Shown here piece after piece: positions 1-5,898 of a stretch of 5,912 nt of DNA. The DNA is from CAYWXV01 sp964462535 (GTDB lineage: Bacteria > Bacteroidota > Ignavibacteria > OLB7): NCBI GenBank assembly GCA_964462535.1, contig CAYWXV010000113.1, forward strand, positions 1 through 5,912. Reading direction: 5' to 3'. The position numbers and the translations under genes were made by a program. The notes under the pieces are model-generated. The model was given only the letters and a program-made list of their open reading frames with translations, ran no database searches and had not been told where the DNA came from. The number at the start of each line of letters is the position of its first letter. The stretch's first letter is position 1.

Positions 1-303
1 GCGGGCCGCGCCCCCGATTCGTACTGGCGCAGGATCGGATCACCTATGGGCAGCGATTCCGTATCAACCTCCGTCAGGGATGGAGAAAGGGAGATATCAA
101 CGTCGAGCGTATCGGGCTGATCCGCTGTTCGACATCGCATCACGGATTCCTTCCCGATCAGCGTTATGTGGGATTGACCGCGATTCTTCTGAGCACGGAT
201 GGGCGGGAAATCACCTTCACCGAGAATCACCCGACGCAGGGAGAACAAGAGGAAATGAAAGACCGGCGCGGTGTCGATGGGAACGATGGTGAAGCTGGGG
301 TAG
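1..303 (+). pseudogene. 3' end of a galactose-oxidase-like protein (GO-like E-set / DUF1929 domain), probably frameshifted
   Basis: The 5' part lies outside the window. Reading codons from base 3 gives RPRF...ITYGQRFRI...INVERIGLIRCSTSHHGFLPDQRYVGLTAI. This follows the pattern of the C-terminal E-set domain of galactose-oxidase-like proteins (RPxI, YGxxF, I..V.LIR.GS.TH.F..DQRYV.L). That frame does not stop until base 617 and would run through the whole antisense DUF952 gene. The end of the family pattern instead appears in the frame starting at base 1: bases 262-303 read TGAVSMGTMVKLG then TAG, matching the usual GVPSVGxxVxL terminus. The conserved APPGYYML-type stretch that should come between is not visible in any forward frame, so about 20 bases appear to be missing near 227-262. 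One deletion of 3n+2 bases would explain both the gap and the frame change. Full-length relatives carry kelch repeats and are usually extracytoplasmic, but neither can be seen here. A sequencing error is the main alternative. Domain call fairly sure; broken status moderate. Confidence 0.6.
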
Positions 304-320
304 TCGTCGAGACCGCAACG

Positions 321-668
321 CTACAAATCCGGTGCCCGAAATCCTCCGTCTTCCTCCGGCTCGAACGGATGCGTCGCGACGACCGCGTCGATCGGCAGTG
401 GGCCGTAAATGTGCGGAAAGAGATCGCCTCCCCCCTCCAGATTCTCCCAGACGATGCGATGCGGAACACGTTCCGTGTCGACCTCCAGCAGAACAAACCC
501 GGTCCGTCCGGGAATAATCGTATTGGCCACCCGCGCAACAAGCTCGATAGGGGAGAGGTGAATAAATCCCTCCTTCTCAAGACTTGGAGGCATGTAATTC
601 CCGTCGATCGTCATTGATCGATAATCGTCGGCATGAACGAAGTGGAAAATGTGTCTGGGAGATGACAT
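321..668 (-). CDS. DUF952 family protein
   Basis: A 115-residue protein covering essentially the whole DUF952 domain, with no signal peptide or membrane segment, so probably cytoplasmic. Visible family features are IFHFVHADDY near the N-terminus (7-16), GNYMPPSL (23-30), EKEGFIHLS (31-39), a VLLEVD strand (59-64), the VWEN segment (73-76) and FPHIYGPLP (84-92) followed by AVV. Length is normal for the family. I chose the start at 668 rather than an in-frame ATG at 761 because homology begins at IFHF and a GAGGA motif lies 3 to 4 bases upstream; the extra 31 residues of the longer version are intergenic in character. The biochemical role is unknown. From memory, the family has been linked to the ADP-ribosyltransferase-like fold, which cannot be tested here. 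It converges with the E-set gene (17-base gap) and lies downstream of the Lon-like gene on the same strand, 131 bases away, so co-transcription is uncertain. Confidence 0.88.
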   Translation of the reverse strand: MSSPRHIFHFVHADDYRSMTIDGNYMPPSLEKEGFIHLSPIELVARVANTIIPGRTGFVLLEVDTERVPHRIVWENLEGGGDLFPHIYGPLPIDAVVATHPFEPEEDGGFRAPDL

Positions 669-799
669 GATTCCTCGGTGCAGTTTTGAATTGCAGAATT
701 TGAAACGCAGAGGGAGCAGAGGTACGCGGGGTCCAACCCCACACATCACGCCCACCAACAATCATCAAGCGTCCGCCCCTGCGGACATCTAATCTCTGT
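669..799 (-). promoter_or_regulatory. upstream region of the DUF952 gene with an AT-rich imperfect palindrome
   Basis: This gap lies between the Lon-like stop codon and the DUF952 start. An AT-rich imperfect palindrome at 683-706 has arms GTTT..AATT and AATT..AAAC (16 of 24 positions symmetric) and sits 15 to 38 bases before the DUF952 ATG, a plausible promoter or operator position. The same stretch can be read as two direct copies of GCAG-N-(T/A)TTTGAA at 680 and 693. A short hairpin with GGGGT at 728-732 and ACCCC at 736-740 (three-base loop) lies upstream. I cannot assign clear -35 and -10 boxes, so a promoter here is inferred from base composition and position only. Confidence 0.3.
771..786 (-). 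terminator. possible hairpin terminator of the Lon-like gene
   Basis: A perfect 6-bp stem (GTCCGC at 771-776, GCGGAC at 781-786) with a four-base loop begins 14 bases past the protease stop codon. On the transcribed strand the stem is followed by GCTTGATGATTGTTGG, which is T-rich but not a true U-tract. It may be a weak terminator or only a 3'-stabilising hairpin. Confidence 0.4.
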
Positions 800-3289
800 C
801 TAATGTCCCGTCCCCCCGAACTTCTTCATCGCGTCACACAGCTCGACCAGCCGTTGCGCGACGAGTGCGTTGATGCTGTCAGCGGGCCATGAGCCGTCGG
901 ACTGTTGTTCACCCGCTTCGCGTCCTGTCAGGAGTTCGATACCCTGATCGATCGTTCGGATCGCGTAGATGTGGAACTTTCCTTCCTGCACTGCCTCCAC
1001 AACCTCCGATGACAACATCAAATCAACGGTGTTCTGGATCGGAATCAGGACGCCCTGTTTCCCGGTCAGTCCGCGCCGGAGACAAATCTCGAAGAAGCCC
1101 TCGATCTTCTCCTTCACACCACCGATCGGCTGGATTTCGCCCCACTGGTTCACCGACCCGGTGACCGCAAGATCCTGACGAATCGGAACACGGCTCAGCG
1201 CCGAGAGGAGGGCGTAGACCTCGGTGCTCGACGCCGAATCCCCTTCAATGCCGCCATACGATTGCTCGAAGACGACCGAGGCGGAGAGGGTGAAGGGGCG
1301 TTCCTGCGCGAAGCGATGACGGAAGAATCCATCGAGGATCATCGCCCCCTTGTCGTGGATCGTGCCGCTGAGTTCCACCTCCCGATCGATGTTGACGATC
1401 CCCTCTTTCCCTACGGCGACCGTGGCTGTTATGCGCGATGGCGTGCCGAACGAGATCTGCCCGACGCTGTAGACCGCCAGTCCGTTGATCTGTCCGACGC
1501 GGCCTCCATCAGTCGCGATCATCACCGTCCCCTCCAGAATCGACTCCTGCGTCTTCTCACGCCACATCGCGTTTCTCTCGACCATTTCCCGCGTCGCCTT
1601 CTCGACATGAAAACGGGTCACCTCTTCGGCCCGGTCACGCTCGGCCCAGAAGGATGCCTCACGGAGGAGATCGGCGATGTCGCTGAAGACCAGCGAGATC
1701 TTGTCCGAACGTCCCGCCTTCTCGACGGCGTACTCGACCACCGCGCATACCGCCTCGCGCTCGAAATGGAGGAGATGTTCTTCATCGGATAGTCTGCGAA
1801 TGAACCGGGCGTAGCTCTGGAGCACCTCGTTGCTCCTCGCTATTTCGTAGTCAAACTCCGAGTTGATCTTGAAGATCTTTCGGAAGTCCTCGTCGGCTTC
1901 ATAGAGAGCCTGATAGAGGAAGGCGTCGCCAACCATGATGATCTTCACGTTCAGATCGATCGCCTGCGGTTTCATCGCGGTCGCCGCGGGGGTCGAGGTC
2001 TGGAAGAACGATTCGATCTGTTGGATCTCGAGCTTTCGATGTAGCAGAACACGCTTGAGGGCTTTCCAGACACCCGGTTCGGAGAGGGCGTCGGCGGCAT
2101 TGACGATCAGGTAGCCTCCGTCGGCGCGGAGGAGGGAGCCGCCGCGGATCCGGGTGAAATCGGTCGTCCATACACCCGCCTGCTGGTCGAGTACGCGCTC
2201 GATCGTCCCAAAGAGATTGATAAAGGTCGGCGTCGTCTCGATGATTACCGGACACCCCGTCGTCTTTGAATTGTCCAGCACGACGTTCACCGCGTAGACA
2301 CGGAACATTTCGTCGATCGATTCCTCCGTCTCTTCTTCCACCTCCTCCTCAACCTCCGCTTCCTCCTCCTCGATGTCACCCTCGGCCGGCGCGGTGGCCA
2401 TCGGAATCTGACGCCCCTTGAAGAGATCCAGACGATCGAGGATGTCCTCCTGCACTTCGTCCAGGTACGCCGAGACGGAGTCGAAGGGGAATCGTCCACG
2501 AATGTCGTCGATCGTGGCCTCCACAACCAGTTGCGCTTGTTCCCGTTCGTATCGGGCGAGCTCTCCCTGGAACTCCAGTGCGAGCTGCATACCCTGGCGG
2601 GCGATCGTGAAGAGGTCCTTCCGAAGCTCGGTGTAGTTCCGCTCGATCCCCTCCGCCTCTTCCTGTGAGATCGTCTTCTCCTGGACCAGCGACGCGAGTT
2701 GTTCAATTGCGTATGCCTGCTCGCCGACGATCGGCATAATCTCGGGCTGCACCATGTTCCCGGTACGTCGCTGTCCCAGCGCGAACCCCTTCGGTTTGAT
2801 CTGCGCTTCAAACGACTCCAGGAGGGTCTTCTCGCGTCCTTGATACTCCTCGATGATTTTGGCCCGAGCGGTCCGGAACTTCTCCTCGTCGAACGTCCTT
2901 GGAATCTGCGTGCGGAGGTAGCCGATAGCCTCGATCATCGCCTGCCGGAATGGTCCTCCCTTTCCTCGCGGAAGCGTTAGAAGATGGGGGGCGCTTTCTT
3001 CGGAGAAGTTGTTGACGAAGGCATAGTCGTGCGGGACATGCCATTCGGGCGTGATTTGCTCCAGTATGTTCTTGATCGTCGTGGATCGGCCCGTCCCCGA
3101 CAGACCGCTTACGAAGATGTTGTAGCCTGGGGAGTAGATCTCGGCGCCAAGTCTGAGGGCTTGCAGCGCGCGTTCCTGACCGATGATCCCGACAAGGGGC
3201 TTGACGAATGCGGTTGAGGGGAAGTCGAAGATTGCCGGGTCTGCGTACCATCGGAGAGCACCGGCAGGAAGTTCGTGTACTGGAGGCAT
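800..3289 (-). CDS. Lon-like ATP-dependent protease (AAA_32 / Lon S16 family, COG1067 type)
   Basis: An 829-residue cytoplasmic protease predicted to unfold and degrade proteins using ATP. The N-terminus (LRWYADPAIFDF, residues 12-23, then IIGQERALQAL, 35-45) is typical of the COG1067 branch. The P-loop GLSGTGRST (62-70) has Arg at the usual Lys position, a variant I recall in this branch. A long helical, probably coiled-coil region (about 130-290) is followed by a very acidic segment (303-327, 15 Glu of 25). The AAA core resumes with NVVLDN (335-340), TPTFINLFGTIER (353-365), a Walker-B-like GGYLIVNAAD (391-400) with Asn-Ala in place of Asp-Glu, and VKIIMVGDAFLYQALYE (448-464). The C-terminal S16 domain has the catalytic Ser685 in EGDSASS and catalytic Lys726 in PIGGVKEK, so proteolysis should be intact. 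The start fits the family N-terminus, but no Shine-Dalgarno sequence precedes it; the space is filled by a heptamer repeat. It diverges from glyQS across 321 bases. Confidence 0.95.
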   Translation of the reverse strand: MPPVHELPAGALRWYADPAIFDFPSTAFVKPLVGIIGQERALQALRLGAEIYSPGYNIFVSGLSGTGRSTTIKNILEQITPEWHVPHDYAFVNNFSEESAPHLLTLPRGKGGPFRQAMIEAIGYLRTQIPRTFDEEKFRTARAKIIEEYQGREKTLLESFEAQIKPKGFALGQRRTGNMVQPEIMPIVGEQAYAIEQLASLVQEKTISQEEAEGIERNYTELRKDLFTIARQGMQLALEFQGELARYEREQAQLVVEATIDDIRGRFPFDSVSAYLDEVQEDILDRLDLFKGRQIPMATAPAEGDIEEEEAEVEEEVEEETEESIDEMFRVYAVNVVLDNSKTTGCPVIIETTPTFINLFGTIERVLDQQAGVWTTDFTRIRGGSLLRADGGYLIVNAADALSEPGVWKALKRVLLHRKLEIQQIESFFQTSTPAATAMKPQAIDLNVKIIMVGDAFLYQALYEADEDFRKIFKINSEFDYEIARSNEVLQSYARFIRRLSDEEHLLHFEREAVCAVVEYAVEKAGRSDKISLVFSDIADLLREASFWAERDRAEEVTRFHVEKATREMVERNAMWREKTQESILEGTVMIATDGGRVGQINGLAVYSVGQISFGTPSRITATVAVGKEGIVNIDREVELSGTIHDKGAMILDGFFRHRFAQERPFTLSASVVFEQSYGGIEGDSASSTEVYALLSALSRVPIRQDLAVTGSVNQWGEIQPIGGVKEKIEGFFEICLRRGLTGKQGVLIPIQNTVDLMLSSEVVEAVQEGKFHIYAIRTIDQGIELLTGREAGEQQSDGSWPADSINALVAQRLVELCDAMKKFGGTGH

Positions 3290-3294
3290 GCGCT

Positions 3295-3329
3295 GGGTAG
3301 AGGGAGTAGGGAGTACGTGACAGGAAGTA
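3295..3329. repeat. degenerate 7-bp tandem repeat, unit GGGAGTA
   Basis: In 7-base register the plus strand reads GGGTAGA, GGGAGTA, GGGAGTA, CGTGACA, GGAAGTA. Two units are identical, one differs at a single base and two are diverged. The array ends 5 bases from the protease start codon and occupies the place where a Shine-Dalgarno sequence would sit; in the mRNA it is pyrimidine-rich (TACTCCC). Only the central part is strong; the flanks could be chance. Confidence 0.5.
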
Positions 3330-3508
3330 GAGTGTGGGTACTCGAAGATTCAGCATCAATAATAACATTTCCCCGATACGGTCGCCTTGCTCGTGGCGTT
3401 CCTTGGGGCCATATTTGCGCGCTGGAGAAGAATGTGCCCGGAGATTGGTAGAGCGTGGTCTCGGGGACCGACGTGGCTGTCTGCCTGTTGCAGTAGTGCG
3501 ATCGCGCC

Positions 3509-3570
3509 ACCGATGGCAGACCACGTGACCCGACTCGATAACCACGTGCCGACATAGAGTCGCCATCGGT
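3509..3570. promoter_or_regulatory. paired ACCACGTG sites inside a 9-bp inverted repeat, upstream of glyQS
   Basis: ACCACGTG occurs at 3520-3527 and again at 3541-3548, exactly 21 bases (two helical turns) apart; each contains the palindrome CACGTG. The pair is enclosed by a perfect 9-bp inverted repeat, ACCGATGGC at 3509-3517 and GCCATCGGT at 3562-3570. A third partial copy, ACCACAT, lies at 3582-3588. The block ends 40 bases before the glyQS start. It could be a two-site operator or a structured mRNA leader. No known regulator can be named from the sequence. Confidence 0.3.
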
Positions 3571-3610
3571 CAAAGGTGGAGACCACATCGCGATCAGCAA
3601 CAACGAACAC

Positions 3611-5047
3611 ATGCCCGATACAGAAAAGAGCACCAGAGTCTCGCTGGATACCATCGTCTCCCTTGCCAAACGGCGGGGATTCATCTTTCAGTCATCGGAA
3701 ATCTATGGGGGGCTGAACGGGTGCTGGGACTATGGGCCTCTTGGAGTTGAGCTTCTGCGAAACGTCAAGGAGGCCTGGTGGCGAGAGATGACCTACCGCG
3801 ACGACGTGGAGGGCCTCGATGCGTCAATTCTCATGCATCCCAAGGTCTGGGAGGCTTCCGGTCACGTGGCTAGCTTCTCCGATCCGATGATCGACAACAA
3901 AACGAGCAAGCTCCGATACCGCGCCGACAATCTTATCGAGGACGAGATACAGAAGCTCGAGAAGAAGGGGAGGACAGAGAAGGCGGCGGAGCTTCAGGCT
4001 CGTCTCACGGCCTCATCTGACCCCGCCGATCTCTACAAGATCATCGTCGATTACGAGATCAAGGATCCGGTGAGTGGGACCGCTGAGTGGACCGAGGTCC
4101 GCTTCTTCAATCTGATGTTCAAGACATTCATCGGTCCGCTGGAGGATGCGTCGTCGACCGTATACCTGAGGCCGGAGACCGCGCAGGGAATCTTCGTCAA
4201 TTTCCAGAATGTCGTTCAGTCGTCGCGACAGAAAGTCCCATTTGGAATTGCGCAGATTGGAAAGGCATTCCGTAACGAAATCAACACGAAGAATTTCCTC
4301 TTTCGCACCCGTGAGTTCGAGCAGATGGAGATGCAGTTCTTTGTGCGCCCCGGTGAAGATCAGAAGTGGTACGAATACTGGATCGAACAGCGTAAGCAGT
4401 GGTTCCTTGCTCATGGTATCACCCCTGATCGCATACGAATGAAGCCGCACGAGAAGCTGGCACACTACGCCAAAGGGGCAATTGATATCGAGTACGAATT
4501 TCCATTTGGATGGGGAGAGGTGGAGGGCATCCACAACAGAACCGATTTCGATCTGAGTAGTCATGCACAATTCTCCGGCAAGAAGCAGGAGTACTTCGAT
4601 CAAGCCCACAACGAGCGCTACGTCCCGTACGTCATCGAGACGTCGATCGGCGCGTCTCGCTCGACCATGATGTTCCTGGTTGATGCGTATCGCGAAGAGG
4701 AGGTCAACGGTGAGAAGCGGAACGTTCTTCGCTTTCATCCGAAGCTCGCTCCCTACAAGCTTGCCATCTTCCCCCTGGTCAACAAAGAGGGGATGCCGGA
4801 GTTCGCGCAGAAACTCTACGCCGATCTCCAACGGAACTTCAAGGTCTACTATGACGACTCCGGTGCTGTTGGGCGGCGATACAGGAGGCAGGACGAGGCG
4901 GGCACTCCCTACTGCGTCACTGTCGACGGGCAGACCACGGAAGATGGAACGGTCACGCTTCGCGATCGCGACTCGATGGAGCAGATCCGCCTTTCAGCTG
5001 ATGCGGTGGGTGCGTGGGTGGAGGGGAAATTGAGAATGAGGAATTAG
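3611..5047 (+). CDS. glyQS: glycine--tRNA ligase, single-chain (alpha2) type
   Basis: A 478-residue class II aminoacyl-tRNA synthetase that charges tRNA-Gly in the cytoplasm using ATP, expected to act as a homodimer. The N-terminus has RRGFIFQSSEIYGGLNGCWDYGPLG (21-45), characteristic of this enzyme. Further motifs are HPKVWEASGH (76-85), RPETAQGIFVNF (187-198), class II motif 2 with FRNE at 220-223 and REFEQMEMQFF at 234-244, EGIHNRTDFDL (305-315), and motif 3 around ETSIGASRS (343-351) with the conserved Arg350. The C-terminal anticodon-binding domain (about 380-470) includes GRRYRRQDEAGTPYCVTVD (421-439). The Cys pairs found in some relatives near 152-160 are replaced by DPVSGTAEW, as in Bacteroidota-like enzymes. 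Length is normal. No Shine-Dalgarno sequence precedes the ATG, but homology supports the start. The last codons and the stop come from a 7-bp repeat array. A separate tetrameric glyQ/glyS pair would not be expected in this genome. Confidence 0.97.
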   Translation: MPDTEKSTRVSLDTIVSLAKRRGFIFQSSEIYGGLNGCWDYGPLGVELLRNVKEAWWREMTYRDDVEGLDASILMHPKVWEASGHVASFSDPMIDNKTSKLRYRADNLIEDEIQKLEKKGRTEKAAELQARLTASSDPADLYKIIVDYEIKDPVSGTAEWTEVRFFNLMFKTFIGPLEDASSTVYLRPETAQGIFVNFQNVVQSSRQKVPFGIAQIGKAFRNEINTKNFLFRTREFEQMEMQFFVRPGEDQKWYEYWIEQRKQWFLAHGITPDRIRMKPHEKLAHYAKGAIDIEYEFPFGWGEVEGIHNRTDFDLSSHAQFSGKKQEYFDQAHNERYVPYVIETSIGASRSTMMFLVDAYREEEVNGEKRNVLRFHPKLAPYKLAIFPLVNKEGMPEFAQKLYADLQRNFKVYYDDSGAVGRRYRRQDEAGTPYCVTVDGQTTEDGTVTLRDRDSMEQIRLSADAVGAWVEGKLRMRN

Positions 5048-5078
5048 GAATGAGGAATGAGGAATGACGGATTGAGAA
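5030..5078. repeat. seven-unit 7-bp tandem repeat (TGAGGAA type) overlapping the end of glyQS
   Basis: Seven consecutive heptamers: TTGAGAA, TGAGGAA, TTAGGAA, TGAGGAA, TGAGGAA, TGACGGA, TTGAGAA. Three units are identical, the rest differ by one to three bases, and the first and last are the same. The array supplies the final glyQS residues (LRMRN) and its TAG stop, which lies within the third unit, then continues 31 bases beyond. It resembles in kind the short tandemly repeated heptamers described in cyanobacteria, though the unit differs. Confidence 0.85.
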
Positions 5079-5254
5079 AGCAGGCTCGGTGTCAAACGCA
5101 AAGGGCGCGACAGACACTACGGTCGCTGTTGAAGATGCGGCTCAGTGAGAACTCTGCGTCCTCACCGTTTTGAAGACTGCGAGTCGACGCGCTACGAGAA
5201 TCGCTCATGCGTAACGTCGGCCAGTAAACAGGAAATCAGCAAGAAGAATCCCCT
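5079..5254 (+). promoter_or_regulatory. leader region of the sigma factor gene
   Basis: With the heptamer array this makes a 207-base gap between glyQS and the sigma factor, enough for a separate promoter. TTTG at 5169-5172 followed 20 bases later by TACGAGAA (5193-5200) has the spacing of a Bacteroidota-type promoter, but only TA of the -7 box matches. GAAC at 5149-5152 with CGTT at 5166 recalls an ECF promoter, but the 13-base gap is short. A 5-bp hairpin (GTGAG 5145-5149, CTCAC 5161-5165) followed by CGTTTT is too weak to call a terminator. The best ribosome-binding candidate is AAGAAG at 5241-5246, 8 bases before the ATG. Confidence 0.2.
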
Positions 5255-5881
5255 ATGTCACGCGAGGCGCTGAGCAAAGAGGAACGTCAACTTCGAAGCC
5301 GTCAGGAAGACTATACCCTGGTGGCTGCAGCGCTTGGTGGTGATCAGGCAGCGTACACCAGGTTGAGAAACAAGTACTGGCGACCGATCGAGGCGATGCT
5401 CTCACGGATGATCCGGAACAAATCGGATGCCGAGGATCTGACCCAGGAGGCATTCATCAAGGCGTTCAATTCGCTCCACACGTTCAACACGGAATATGCC
5501 TTCTCGACCTGGCTGTACAAGATTGCGTCGAACAACTGCATCGACTACCTCAGGAAGCGGCGTCTGAAGACCATTTCAATGGATGCCCCTATTCAAACCA
5601 GAGATGGTGAGATGCACATGGAGATAGCGGATCCGAGCGCAATCCGACCAGACGTACCGCTGACATCAGCGGAACGAACGGCGGTGTTGCTGGAGGCGAT
5701 CAAGAACCTGCCCGATAAGTACCGCATCGTCATCGAGCTTCGGCATCATCAGGAAATGGAGTACGCCGACATCGCCGAGAAGCTGAATCTTCCGCTGGGG
5801 ACGGTCAAGGCCCATCTCTTCCGCGCACGCGCTCTCCTCCTCAAGCGATTGAAGGGCAAGATGGTTCACTTCGAGGAGTAG
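5255..5881 (+). CDS. ECF-type sigma-70 family RNA polymerase sigma factor (RpoE-like)
   Basis: A 208-residue sigma factor with only regions 2 and 4, the ECF layout. It would bind core RNA polymerase and direct it to a particular promoter class. Region 2 spans about 36-104: the core-binding helix shows DAEDLTQEAFIKAF (58-71), and the -10-recognition part shows FSTWLYKIASNNCIDYLRKRR (83-91 and 92-103). A linker (104-140) holds SMDAPIQTRDGE, of a kind seen in Bacteroidota/Ignavibacteria homologues. Region 4 spans about 143-197, with NLPDKYRIVIELRH (151-164) and the helix-turn-helix ADIAEKLNLPLGTVKAHLFR (171-190) for the -35 element. There are no transmembrane segments and no C-terminal extension, so the protein looks complete. 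Length is slightly above the ECF average because of a 35-residue N-terminal extension. ECF factors are often controlled by an anti-sigma gene directly downstream; that position is beyond the window. The regulon cannot be inferred. Confidence 0.95.
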   Translation: MSREALSKEERQLRSRQEDYTLVAAALGGDQAAYTRLRNKYWRPIEAMLSRMIRNKSDAEDLTQEAFIKAFNSLHTFNTEYAFSTWLYKIASNNCIDYLRKRRLKTISMDAPIQTRDGEMHMEIADPSAIRPDVPLTSAERTAVLLEAIKNLPDKYRIVIELRHHQEMEYADIAEKLNLPLGTVKAHLFRARALLLKRLKGKMVHFEE

Positions 5882-5898
5882 CCGATTCGCCCAGCTGG

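Larger units (their letters stand above)
3290..3610. promoter_or_regulatory. divergent intergenic region between the Lon-like gene and glyQS
   Basis: 321 bases without a convincing gene; open frames here have no recognisable motif. It should hold both outward promoters. On the minus strand the only clearly AT-rich block (about 3347-3370) reads GTTATTATTG, a one-mismatch fit to the Bacteroidota -7 element TAnnTTTG, placed suitably for the protease. On the plus strand TTGCTC (3387-3392), a 17-base spacer and CATATT (3410-3415) form a weak sigma70-like pair that would give glyQS a leader of about 190 bases. Both are tentative. The region also contains the heptamer array (3295-3329) and the CACGTG/inverted-repeat block (3509-3570), listed separately. 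No T-box consensus or U-tract terminator is seen ahead of glyQS. Confidence 0.4.

Noticed and set aside
168..617. A 149-codon plus-strand frame running from the E-set region through the DUF952 gene.
   Set aside because: Only the part before about base 260 resembles a protein family; the rest is the antisense of DUF952, so the extension is best explained by a frameshift.
1262..1792. A 176-codon plus-strand frame antisense to the protease.
   Set aside because: It is a shadow of the strongly supported Lon-like coding sequence and has no family motif.
3440..3475. A tRNA D-arm-like string (TTGGTAGAGCG) in the divergent intergenic region, which could hint at a tRNA or tRNA relic.
   Set aside because: There is no matching acceptor stem, anticodon arm or T-loop (GGTTCGAATCC-like) at suitable distances on either strand.
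3356..3610. An 84-codon minus-strand open frame starting back-to-back with glyQS.
   Set aside because: No recognisable motif, no ribosome binding site, and it covers the region where regulatory repeats lie; it looks like a chance frame in a high-GC spacer.
3440..3610. A T-box riboswitch, expected before glyQS in Firmicutes.
   Set aside because: No TGGNACCGCG antiterminator sequence or specifier-loop arrangement is visible, and the lineage does not look like Firmicutes.
5145..5171. A possible intrinsic terminator after glyQS (GTGAG...CTCAC then CGTTTT).
   Set aside because: The stem is only 5 bp with an 11-base loop and the T-run is short, so it would be unstable.
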